Shown: positions 8,752 to 16,554 of the stretch, piece after piece
Layout of the letters: every line of letters begins with the position of its first letter
How positions within the stretch are numbered: position 1 is the first letter of the stretch
Assembly (NCBI GenBank): GCA_020532515.1
Contig: JAJBAY010000002.1
Span: forward strand, 1 to 64,000
Direction: 5' to 3'
Origin: Candidatus Cloacimonadota bacterium
GTDB lineage: Bacteria > Cloacimonadota > Cloacimonadia > Cloacimonadales > Cloacimonadaceae
Length of the DNA: 64,000 nucleotides
Program-made: the position numbers and the translations under genes
Notes under the pieces: model-generated
What the model was told of the DNA's origin: nothing
Database searches by the model: none
The model's input: the letters and a program-made list of their open reading frames with translations, nothing else

Positions 8752-10128
8752 TTAAAGCGTTTCAAAAGTAGCGGTGAAGTGGCGCATAATAGGCGCTTCA
8801 TACTTTATCTTCAGTCCGCGATAAGCTTCACGTTTGGCCCAGATTTGCTGTAGTCCCCAGACCACTATGTCCATGTGATTATTGGTATATACACGACGGG
8901 GGATGGCCAGCCGGAGCAGTTCCATCTTGGGAATGCGTTCCACGCGGGTCTCGGGATCCCGGTCTGCCAGTACTGTACCGATTTCCACTCCGCGCACTCC
9001 GGCTTCCACATACAGCGCCACGCCCAAAACCTGGGCTGGATACTGGGTCTGCGGAATCTGTGGGAAGAAGCTTTTGGCGTCCACATAGATAGCGTGTCCA
9101 CCAGCGGGTTTCACGATTGGGATGCCGAGCTTGGTGATTTCATCGCCCAGATACTTCACCTGCGAGATGCGAGCCTGCAGATAGTCAAATTCCGTGCTTT
9201 CCATGAGGCCGGTGGCCAGGGTTTCCATATCCCGTCCGCTCATGCCACCATAGGTGATGTAGCCTTCAAACATGATGCTGAAGGTGCAGCACTGGCGGTA
9301 AATCTCTTCGCTTCTGAGGCCGATGAATCCACCCATATTGATGATGCCGTCTTTTTTCGCACTCATGGTCATGCCATCAGCATAGCTAAACATCTCTTTC
9401 ACAATCTCTTTGATGGTCTTTTTTTGATAGCCGTCTTCACGAATCTTGATGAAATAGGCGTTTTCAGCGAAGCGCGCAGAATCGAAGATCAAGGGGATCT
9501 TATGCTGTTTGCAGACTTTGGCCACGGCTTTGATATTAGCCATGGAAACCGGCTGTCCGCCTCCGGTATTACAGGTGACGGTGAGAACCATAAAGGGAAT
9601 CTTCTCTACGCCGTGTGCTTTGATACAGGCTTCCAGCTTGGCAATATCCACATTGCCCTTGAAAGGCAGCTCCGAATCCATGTCCGAAGCCTCATCCACA
9701 GTGCAATCCACCGCGATGGCATGACGAAACTCAATATGCCCCTTGGTGGTATCAAAATGAGCGTTTCCGGGAACGAGGTCATGGGCTTTCAGCATCACCG
9801 AAAACAGGACATTTTCTGCAGCTCTACCCTGATGAGTAGGCATGATGTATTCGAAGCCAAGAAGCTCCTGAATAGTCTTTTTCATGCGCAAAAAGCTGCG
9901 GCTTCCGGCGTAACTTTCGTCACCCAGCATGAGGGCAGACCACTGTCTATCGCTCATGGCATTGGTTCCGGAATCTGTGATCAGATCGATATAGACGTCT
10001 TCTGCGTCCAGACTGAAGAGGTTGTATTCGGCCGCTTTGATCTTGGCTTCACGTTGCTCTTTACTCAGGATTTTGAGGGGCTCCACCATCTTGATGCGCC
10101 AGGGTTCTGCGTAAGGCTGCTTGTTCAT
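8752..10128 (-). CDS. tnaA: Tryptophanase (tryptophan indole-lyase)
   Basis: A PLP-dependent beta-eliminating lyase of the tryptophanase/tyrosine phenol-lyase family, about 458 residues, cleaving tryptophan to indole, pyruvate and ammonia. The PLP Lys is in MSAKKDG. Two discriminating sites favour tryptophanase: FDTTKGH has Asp where phenol-lyases have Thr, and GVEIGT has Ile where phenol-lyases carry the Arg of SMERG. I start at the ATG with GGAGA 4-5 bp upstream (MNKQPYAEP), not at an ATG 30 bp earlier. No TnaC-like leader or permease is visible. It is transcribed alone, toward gcvH. Confidence 0.88.
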   Translation of the reverse strand: MNKQPYAEPWRIKMVEPLKILSKEQREAKIKAAEYNLFSLDAEDVYIDLITDSGTNAMSDRQWSALMLGDESYAGSRSFLRMKKTIQELLGFEYIMPTHQGRAAENVLFSVMLKAHDLVPGNAHFDTTKGHIEFRHAIAVDCTVDEASDMDSELPFKGNVDIAKLEACIKAHGVEKIPFMVLTVTCNTGGGQPVSMANIKAVAKVCKQHKIPLIFDSARFAENAYFIKIREDGYQKKTIKEIVKEMFSYADGMTMSAKKDGIINMGGFIGLRSEEIYRQCCTFSIMFEGYITYGGMSGRDMETLATGLMESTEFDYLQARISQVKYLGDEITKLGIPIVKPAGGHAIYVDAKSFFPQIPQTQYPAQVLGVALYVEAGVRGVEIGTVLADRDPETRVERIPKMELLRLAIPRRVYTNNHMDIVVWGLQQIWAKREAYRGLKIKYEAPIMRHFTATFETL

Positions 10129-10346
10129 GTTTTCTCCATATATCTTATTATTTATCATTAATAAAGTAGTTTGAGCTTAAAAGCAAAGTCCAGTACAGGC
10201 TATTTGTGTCAAATCTTTTTTGCTCTGGGAGCAAGTGCCGGGCTCTGGACTGCGGGTATCTGATAGTGATTTCAAGCTTTCTTATCAAAGATCCAAGGTG
10301 CTTTGTCGTTCATTTCACCCCCTTGCCTTTGTCACGCTTTCCACAC

Positions 10347-10368
10347 GTCTTCGACTCGAGTCGAAGAC
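10347..10368. repeat. Perfect 22-bp palindrome
   Basis: GTCTTCGACTC is followed immediately by its exact complement GAGTCGAAGAC. Pairing continues outward for three bases (ACA/TGT) after one mismatch. A related interrupted version lies at 22613-22662, with arms GTCTTCGTCTCGAG and CTCGAGTCGAAGAC. Confidence 0.9.
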
Positions 10369-10534
10369 ATGTTAAAAGCAAATTGAAGGCTAAAGTGGCT
10401 TTTCGGTGTGGCTCATATTAGGTCTCATCGAACCCATAATCAGAATATTAGATAGAAAGCCCAAAAGTCGCCATAACCCTAAAACGCTGTAACGTTAATA
10501 CTTTAAAACGGATCTAAATACAATTATAGCGGTA

Positions 10535-10610
10535 TAGGCAGAACGGGAGTCCGCCACCACGGTAAAACGTTAAATCCATAAAACGCTAAAACTTTAAACC
10601 CTAAGGCCAC
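10535..10610 (+). repeat. Intergenic repeat A, copy 1 (GC hairpin plus AT-rich tail)
   Basis: A short hairpin-forming stretch (AGGCAGAACGGGAGTCCGCC) followed by ACGGTAAAACG and AAAACGCTAAAACTTTAAA. Copy 2 at 58175-58238 has the same order of blocks. Both are followed by TTGACA ahead of a gene on the plus strand. Confidence 0.8.
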
Positions 10611-10617
10611 AAATCGA

Positions 10618-10646
10618 TTGACAATAAATCCCCCTTATTTTAACTT
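10618..10646 (+). promoter_or_regulatory. Sigma-70-like promoter for the 10664 operon
   Basis: TTGACA at 10618-10623, a 17-bp spacer and TAACTT at 10641-10646, about 18 bp before the ATG. GAGGA is the ribosome site. The leader would be very short. Confidence 0.5.
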
Positions 10647-10663
10647 TACTCTATGAGGATTAA

Positions 10664-13126
10664 ATGAAGCTTTATCACCCTTTTAGCCACGGGTTTATCG
10701 TGCTGATCACGCTTGCTATCATGCTGAGCGCTGGCCTGTTGAATGCCGGTGAGATCCTGTCTGATCAGGAGATAAAGGCATTGTCAAGTCTTTTGGCGGA
10801 GCAGGATCTGAACCTTATGCATACTGAGTTTTATCGGGATTGGGACCCTTATACCAAGGCTAAGACTAAGTGGCACATGAATATTCTGCAAAAAGGTTTG
10901 GGAGCAAATGGCCAGATCGACGACTTGCGCACCCTGATGGCGACAAAAGATTGGAACGCTATGCTCCGGCACTTTGCTGGTGTAGCTTGGGAGATCGATC
11001 TTGTCCACAGGCCTGCCACAGCCATGAACTTCAAGAATCCTAAAGCGCTATTTCGCTATGTGGAAGCGGCTTATGACCAAATCTCTAAAGATCTTGAGGC
11101 AAGCTTTGCCCAACTTTCAGCTTCCGAGGCCGATAGCCTCTCGGCTTTCTTGTTCTTGGTGATGACCGAGAGCGAAAACGAAGAATCCTCCCGCAATTAT
11201 CTTGAGCAGAATAAGCTGCCCTATCTGGAAGAAATTGATATCGAGGACTATAGCCCTCTTCTGGAAAAGCTGGATTTTGCCCGTCTGGGTGAGGCCATGA
11301 TGTCCATGCGCGCTCTATATACCCAGATCTCGAGCTACCGTCCTTTACATAAAAAAGCTACGCTATACCGGAGCAAATACGGCCTCATGATCATCGGCAG
11401 CAAGGGGGCAGATCACTATAGTCCAGCCACGCTCAAAGCCTTGAAAGATATGCCTGTATGCCTGCTCATCGAGCCCGCTGGCAATGATATCTACGAACTG
11501 CCTCTATCTACCGGACGGGATCATCCCTTTCTGCTGCATATAGATCACGAGGGTGATGATGTTTATCGCAGCCAGGAGCCTTGTTTCTTCGCTTTTCGGG
11601 GGATCGCACTTTCCAGCGATCTGGAAGGAGACGATATTTATCAATTGGGCGACTTTTCTTTCGCCTCAGTCCTCGGCGTACAGATGCACATAGATGCCTA
11701 TGGTGATGATACTTACCGCGGGGGACTATTCTCTTTAGGAGCAGGAATAGCCGGACTGAGTTTGCTCATCGATGAAGCCGGAAACGATGCTTACAGTGCT
11801 CATGTTTGTGCTCAGGCCTTTGGCTCCACCTATGGCGCCGGGGTTTTGGCGGACTATGCTGGCGCTGATACTTACTATCTGGGTGGCAAATACTTACATG
11901 CTCCACTGATGCCATACGACTATCGCACCATGGGCCAGGGCATGGGCTATGGAATGCGCCCCTATCTGGCTGGTGGACTGGGCTTTCTCTATGATGGAGC
12001 TGGCAACGACAAATATCTGGGCGGAGTGTATGCACAGGGTGTGGGCTATTGGTACAGCACCGGAGTGCTGATCGATGAAGACGGAAATGACGTCTATAAT
12101 GCCATTTACTATCCCCAGGGCTCCGGCATCCACATGGCCGCTGGCGTCCTCTATGACCACGCGGGTGATGACGCTTATTACAGCCGCCATGGACCCGGTC
12201 AAGGAGCTGGTCACGACTGGAGTTTTGGCATGCTGATAGATAGCGCCGGCAATGATGCCTACTCCGTCGAAGGCGGAGGTGGGGTTGGCCTGACCAACTC
12301 CCTGGGTGTCTTCGTGGATAAATCCGGAAACGACCGCTATGAACGCAAGAATGCCCAAAACTACGGCAGCGCCAATTTCTCCCGCAATACCGGAGGCATT
12401 GGGCTCTTTTTGGATGCCGGCGGTGAGGATAGCTATCCTGCTGAAGATATAGAGAATAACAGCTCCTGGACCAAGGGTAAATATGGCCTGGGTCAAGACC
12501 TGGAGCTAAACGCCTTGCCCGAGCAAAAAGAAGAGGTCAAATACGAGCAAGATCCTGCTCCTGCATCCGATGCACCCATCAAGGAGATCTTTGCAGCAGC
12601 TTCCGAATGGGAAGTGGGCTCCAGTGTGGATAGAGTTCGCGCTGCCCGCCAGATCTTAAATGAGCGTCCCCAGGAAGCTGCGCCCTATATTCTGGAACAT
12701 AAACTGGCCAACAATTCCGGCCTCGAATACCGGACTTTGGAAGCTTTTACCAAGGCCAATACAGACTTCAGAGACCTGCTCTTAAGCTATGCAGACAATC
12801 CCGATTCACTGAAAGCCAAGACCGTAATCTCGCTTTTGGCAGGTGAAAAAGACCTGCGTTTGCTGCCCTATATTGAGCAGCATCTGGCCGCTGAGAGATA
12901 TCTCGCCACCTGCATTTCCGTCTTGGGCAGTCTGGACGATCCCCGCAGTCTCGAGCTTCTCAAAGCTCATCAAAATCAAGATAATGAACGCCTCCGCTTT
13001 CTCGTGGTTCGCGCCCTGAGTATGCACAGTAGTGAGGCCGCAAAAATAGCGCTTGAATCCTTTCGCACTGACGAATCCTTCCTGATTCAGGCCTTAATCC
13101 GTAATCTGCCAAAGGATAAATTATGA
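10664..13126 (+). CDS. Secreted G-N-D-x-Y repeat protein with C-terminal HEAT-like repeats
   Basis: 820 residues and not a family I can name. A signal peptide (residues 1-28, ending LNA) is followed by a helical region to about 260. About ten repeats of 25-35 residues then carry a core such as DEAGNDAY, DEDGNDVY, DHAGDDAY or DSAGNDAY, each preceded by a small Gly/Ala-rich hydrophobic strand. The Asp/Asn/Gly-rich turns look like calcium-binding beta-roll or beta-solenoid turns. Residues from about 650 to the end are alpha-helical pairs typical of HEAT repeats. The stop overlaps the rsmG start (ATGA), so an exported protein is translationally coupled to an rRNA methyltransferase. It probably acts in the periplasm or on the cell surface. 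Confidence 0.75.
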   Translation: MKLYHPFSHGFIVLITLAIMLSAGLLNAGEILSDQEIKALSSLLAEQDLNLMHTEFYRDWDPYTKAKTKWHMNILQKGLGANGQIDDLRTLMATKDWNAMLRHFAGVAWEIDLVHRPATAMNFKNPKALFRYVEAAYDQISKDLEASFAQLSASEADSLSAFLFLVMTESENEESSRNYLEQNKLPYLEEIDIEDYSPLLEKLDFARLGEAMMSMRALYTQISSYRPLHKKATLYRSKYGLMIIGSKGADHYSPATLKALKDMPVCLLIEPAGNDIYELPLSTGRDHPFLLHIDHEGDDVYRSQEPCFFAFRGIALSSDLEGDDIYQLGDFSFASVLGVQMHIDAYGDDTYRGGLFSLGAGIAGLSLLIDEAGNDAYSAHVCAQAFGSTYGAGVLADYAGADTYYLGGKYLHAPLMPYDYRTMGQGMGYGMRPYLAGGLGFLYDGAGNDKYLGGVYAQGVGYWYSTGVLIDEDGNDVYNAIYYPQGSGIHMAAGVLYDHAGDDAYYSRHGPGQGAGHDWSFGMLIDSAGNDAYSVEGGGGVGLTNSLGVFVDKSGNDRYERKNAQNYGSANFSRNTGGIGLFLDAGGEDSYPAEDIENNSSWTKGKYGLGQDLELNALPEQKEEVKYEQDPAPASDAPIKEIFAAASEWEVGSSVDRVRAARQILNERPQEAAPYILEHKLANNSGLEYRTLEAFTKANTDFRDLLLSYADNPDSLKAKTVISLLAGEKDLRLLPYIEQHLAAERYLATCISVLGSLDDPRSLELLKAHQNQDNERLRFLVVRALSMHSSEAAKIALESFRTDESFLIQALIRNLPKDKL

Positions 13127-13764
13127 TCGAAGAAAAACAAGTATTTGAAGACTATCTTACCCAACTAAATTTGCCTGATATCCCACGTTTGATGGGACAA
13201 TTTGAACACTATCACAAGCTTTTGGTAAGCCAAAATCGCGATGTGAATCTGGTCTCCCGCAAAATGCACCCGGATAGCTATTGGGTGCAGCATTTCCTTG
13301 ACAGCTTACTCGTGATAGAATGTGTGGACTTTATAGATAAAACTGTGCTGGACTTCGGTTCGGGCGGCGGTCTGCCTGGTATTCCCATCAAATTGGTGGT
13401 TCCAGACTGCGAAATGGTGCTGCTGGATAGTATTAATAAAAAGACCAAGGCACTGACAGAGATGATTCAAGCGATGTCTTTGCCCAGGATCAGTGTGGAA
13501 TGCTCCCGCTTGGAGGATTATGCCTTCACGCCCCGGCGTCCCAGCTTTGATCTCATCCTCTGCCGGGCGGTGCCTTTGCAGGAGCGGTACTATTCACCCA
13601 TCCGCAGGCTGCTGAAGCCTTCTGGACATTTGGTGATGTACAAATCCCGCACGCTGGACGATCTGAAGGATATCCGCTATGAGGAGATTCTGCTGCGTAC
13701 AGACGATATTCTGGGGCAAAGGCGGCTGGTCAAAATAGCACAGCGCGATCTGATGAAACGTTAA
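13123..13764 (+). CDS. rsmG: 16S rRNA (guanine527-N7)-methyltransferase RsmG
   Basis: 213 residues. The SAM-binding motif LDFGSGGGLPGIPI near residue 85 and the N-terminal NLVSRK block identify RsmG (GidB), which makes m7G527 in 16S rRNA. The length is normal. It overlaps the upstream secreted-protein gene by four bases and is followed after 26 bp by parA, the conserved rsmG-parA-parB order often found near replication origins. Confidence 0.95.
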   Translation: MIEEKQVFEDYLTQLNLPDIPRLMGQFEHYHKLLVSQNRDVNLVSRKMHPDSYWVQHFLDSLLVIECVDFIDKTVLDFGSGGGLPGIPIKLVVPDCEMVLLDSINKKTKALTEMIQAMSLPRISVECSRLEDYAFTPRRPSFDLILCRAVPLQERYYSPIRRLLKPSGHLVMYKSRTLDDLKDIRYEEILLRTDDILGQRRLVKIAQRDLMKR

Positions 13765-13790
13765 AAAGAAGGACGAACGAAAGATATAAG

Positions 13791-14555
13791 ATGGCAAAAA
13801 TAATAACGATTGTAAACCAAAAAGGTGGAGTGGGTAAGACCACTACCACGGTGAATCTGGCGGCGGCTTTGGCGATCCTGGAAAAGCGCACTCTGCTCAT
13901 AGATTTTGACCCTCAGGGCAATGCTACCACTGGAGTGGGGATCGATAAAGCGACGTTAAAATTGCAGATTTACGATGCCCTGATCGGCAGGGTTCCGCTC
14001 ACGGATTGCATCCTGCCCACAGATACTCAGAACCTGTTTTGTGTACCGGGAAACATCGATCTCACCGGCGCGGAAATCGAGCTCGTGCATGAATTTGCGC
14101 GGGAACATAAGCTCAAGGAAGCCTTGCAGAGTATCCAAAACGACTGGGATTATATCTTGATAGATTGCCCGCCGTCCCTGGGGCTTCTGACCGTGAATGC
14201 AATGACCGCCTCCACCGATGTGATCGTGCCTATCCAGTGCGAATACTATGCCCTGGAAGGAGTAAGCCAGCTTCTCACCACCATCCGCCTGATCCAAAAG
14301 AACCTGAACCCGGGCCTCAATATCCTGGGCATACTGCTCACGATGTTTGACAAACGCGTCAATCTCTCCATGCAGGTGGCCAAAGAGGTGCACCGCTATT
14401 TCAAAGAAAAGGTCTTTCGCAGCGTGATCCCCCGCAATATCAAGCTCACCGAAGCGCCCAGCTTTGGCAAACCTATCTTTTTGTACGACATCCGCTCCCC
14501 CGGCGCGATGAGCTATTTGAATCTGGCCAATGAAGTGATTGAGCGTTATAAATAA
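13791..14555 (+). CDS. parA: Chromosome-partitioning ATPase ParA (Soj)
   Basis: 254 residues with a deviant Walker A NQKGGVGKTTTTVNL at residues 8-22, DFDPQGNATTG as the A' motif and DCPPSLGLL as Walker B. This is the chromosomal Soj type: no N-terminal HTH and standard length. It forms the DNA-bound ATP dimer that ParB stimulates during origin segregation. parB follows after 12 bp. Confidence 0.95.
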   Translation: MAKIITIVNQKGGVGKTTTTVNLAAALAILEKRTLLIDFDPQGNATTGVGIDKATLKLQIYDALIGRVPLTDCILPTDTQNLFCVPGNIDLTGAEIELVHEFAREHKLKEALQSIQNDWDYILIDCPPSLGLLTVNAMTASTDVIVPIQCEYYALEGVSQLLTTIRLIQKNLNPGLNILGILLTMFDKRVNLSMQVAKEVHRYFKEKVFRSVIPRNIKLTEAPSFGKPIFLYDIRSPGAMSYLNLANEVIERYK

Positions 14556-14567
14556 AGAGGATATGAG

Positions 14568-15416
14568 ATGAACGAACATCTTGGCCGTGGACTTTCTGCC
14601 CTGATTCCGGACAGGGAAAAAGACGATAATATCAAAGCCGGAATCGGCACTCTGCCCATCGACAGGATCAAGCCAAACCGCTATCAACCGCGCCAGAAAT
14701 TCGATCCGGACCGCCTGAGAGAGCTTGCGGAGTCCATCCTGGAAAATGGCATCATTCAGCCCCTCATCGTTACCAAAAGCGAGGGCAGCGACTATGAACT
14801 CATCGCTGGAGAACGCAGGCTGGAAGCGGCTAAACTCGCTGGACTAACCGCGGTGCCGGTGGTAATTCGCTCTGTCTCCAAAAAGGAACAATTGCAGCTC
14901 GCGATCGTGGAAAACATCCAGCGCGAAGATCTCGGGCCCATCGAAGAAGCTATGGCCTATCAGGCTTTGGCACAGGATTTCGGTCTCACCCATGCTCAGA
15001 TCGCCACCACCATGGCCAAAGACCGCGTGACCATCACAAACAGCCTGCGCCTGCTCAAGCTGCCAGACGATGTGATCGAACTGGTGGCCTCGGAAGAACT
15101 TACCGCCGGACACGCCAGAGCCGTGCTCATGGTGCAGCCGGAATACCAGATCCTCTTTGCGCGCCACATCATCAAGTATAAGCTCAGCGTACGCCAGGCC
15201 GAAGAAAAGGCCAAGACCTACGTGAGCAGCCTGCAACAAGGCGAAGCAGAGCCCAAAAAGAATCCCCTTACCCGCAGTTTTGAGCGGGAACTGGGCTCCA
15301 TCTTCCCAGGCAAAGTAAGCGTGCGCGAATACAAGGGCAAGGGCAAGATCACCCTGGAATACAAAAGCCCTGAGGAATTCGAACAAATCAAAAATATAAT
15401 AGATAAACTGAGGTAA
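14568..15416 (+). CDS. parB: Chromosome-partitioning protein ParB (Spo0J)
   Basis: 282 residues. An N-terminal ParA-activating stretch (HLGRGLSALIPD) is followed by the CTPase/nuclease-fold domain with AGERRLEAAK and ENIQREDLGPIEEA, a central HTH (about 140-210: THAQIATTMAKDRVTITNSL) and a C-terminal dimerisation domain. It loads at parS sites and slides as a CTP clamp. I did not find a parS consensus by eye in the neighbourhood. The stop is 3 bp before rfbB. Confidence 0.95.
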   Translation: MNEHLGRGLSALIPDREKDDNIKAGIGTLPIDRIKPNRYQPRQKFDPDRLRELAESILENGIIQPLIVTKSEGSDYELIAGERRLEAAKLAGLTAVPVVIRSVSKKEQLQLAIVENIQREDLGPIEEAMAYQALAQDFGLTHAQIATTMAKDRVTITNSLRLLKLPDDVIELVASEELTAGHARAVLMVQPEYQILFARHIIKYKLSVRQAEEKAKTYVSSLQQGEAEPKKNPLTRSFERELGSIFPGKVSVREYKGKGKITLEYKSPEEFEQIKNIIDKLR

Positions 15417-15419
15417 ATC

Positions 15420-16493
15420 ATGAACAAAGTATTAGTTACTGGAGGAGCCGGTTTTATCGGCGCAAACTACATCAATAAGCTTTTTGCTGATCCCGCCTTC
15501 AAGGGCAAAGTGCTCAATCTGGATGCCTTAACCTATGCCGGAAACCTGGAATCTCTTGAAGCGATCGATGCCAAATATGGCCGTGACCGCTACTTCTTTG
15601 AACACGCCGATATCTGCGATGTGAGCAAAGTAAACCGCATATTCAAGGACTTTCAGCCCGATACTGTCGTGAATTTCGCTGCCGAATCACACGTGGATCG
15701 CTCCATTGATGGGCCTCTGCAATTTGTGCAGACGAACGTGATGGGCACAGCCACCCTGCTCGCAGCAGCTATGGATATGTACCGCACGCTGTCTGAGCAA
15801 GAAAAGCAGGCCTTCCGCTTTCATCACGTCTCTACCGATGAAGTCTATGGCTCCTTGGGCGATACAGGCCTGTTTACAGAAGAAACCCCCTATGACCCCT
15901 CCTCTCCCTATTCCGCATCCAAAGCGGCGAGTGACCATCTCCTCAGAGCCTGGCAGCGCACCTTTGGCCTGCCTGTGACCATCTCAAATTGCTCCAATAA
16001 CTACGGGGGCTATCAATTCCCCGAAAAGCTAATCCCTCTGATGATTCTCAACTGCCTGGAGCACAAGCCTCTCCCCGTATATGGCAAAGGCCTGAACGTG
16101 CGGGATTGGCTCTATGTGGATGATCACTGCGAAGCCATCAATACCATCATCAAACGTGGTAGAACCGGCGAAACCTATAACATCGGCGGGCATAACGAGA
16201 TCAAGAACATCGATATCGTAGGCATTATCTGCGAGATTCTCGATGAAATGGAGCCCTCCACAAAGCTGAAGAGCTATAAAGAGCTCATCACCTATGTTAC
16301 AGATCGCCCCGGCCACGACCTGCGCTACGCCATCGATGCCAGCAAGATCGAGCACGAACTGGGCTGGAAGCCCAAAGAAACCTTTGATACCGGCATCCGC
16401 AAGACCGTAGCCTGGTATCTGGACAACCGCCAGTGGTGGAAAAACATCCAGGATAAGAGCTATCAACAGCAAAGACTGGGAACCATAAAGTAA
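15420..16493 (+). CDS. rfbB: dTDP-glucose 4,6-dehydratase
   Basis: 357 residues, an extended short-chain dehydrogenase with [10 protein letters not shown] for NAD binding, [11 protein letters not shown] with the catalytic Asp/Glu pair and [10 protein letters not shown] (YxxxK). It converts dTDP-glucose to dTDP-4-keto-6-deoxyglucose for O-antigen or other deoxysugars. The other rml genes are absent. It follows parB by 3 bp, so it is expressed with the partition genes. Confidence 0.93.
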   Translation: MNKVLVTGGAGFIGANYINKLFADPAFKGKVLNLDALTYAGNLESLEAIDAKYGRDRYFFEHADICDVSKVNRIFKDFQPDTVVNFAAESHVDRSIDGPLQFVQTNVMGTATLLAAAMDMYRTLSEQEKQAFRFHHVSTDEVYGSLGDTGLFTEETPYDPSSPYSASKAASDHLLRAWQRTFGLPVTISNCSNNYGGYQFPEKLIPLMILNCLEHKPLPVYGKGLNVRDWLYVDDHCEAINTIIKRGRTGETYNIGGHNEIKNIDIVGIICEILDEMEPSTKLKSYKELITYVTDRPGHDLRYAIDASKIEHELGWKPKETFDTGIRKTVAWYLDNRQWWKNIQDKSYQQQRLGTIK

Positions 16494-16554
16494 CCAGGCA
16501 CAGATTATTACCACACTTGTCTTAAAATGCCCGAGGGACGAGAAGGAGATAGAT

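Larger units (their letters stand above)
10129..10663. other. Intergenic region with palindrome and repeat element
   Basis: 535 bp between divergent tnaA and the secreted repeat-protein gene, with no convincing gene. It contains a perfect 22-bp palindrome (10347-10368), one copy of a hairpin-plus-AT-rich repeat (10535-10610), a second AT-rich stretch of the same flavour (10471-10510), and a TTGACA/TAACTT promoter for the rightward gene. On the tnaA side a TTGACA (minus strand, near 10210) is present without a clear -10. Confidence 0.7.

Noticed and set aside
8875-10161. 428-residue plus-strand open frame opposite tryptophanase
   Set aside because: Its antisense position and low-complexity composition, with no recognisable domain, make it a shadow of tnaA.
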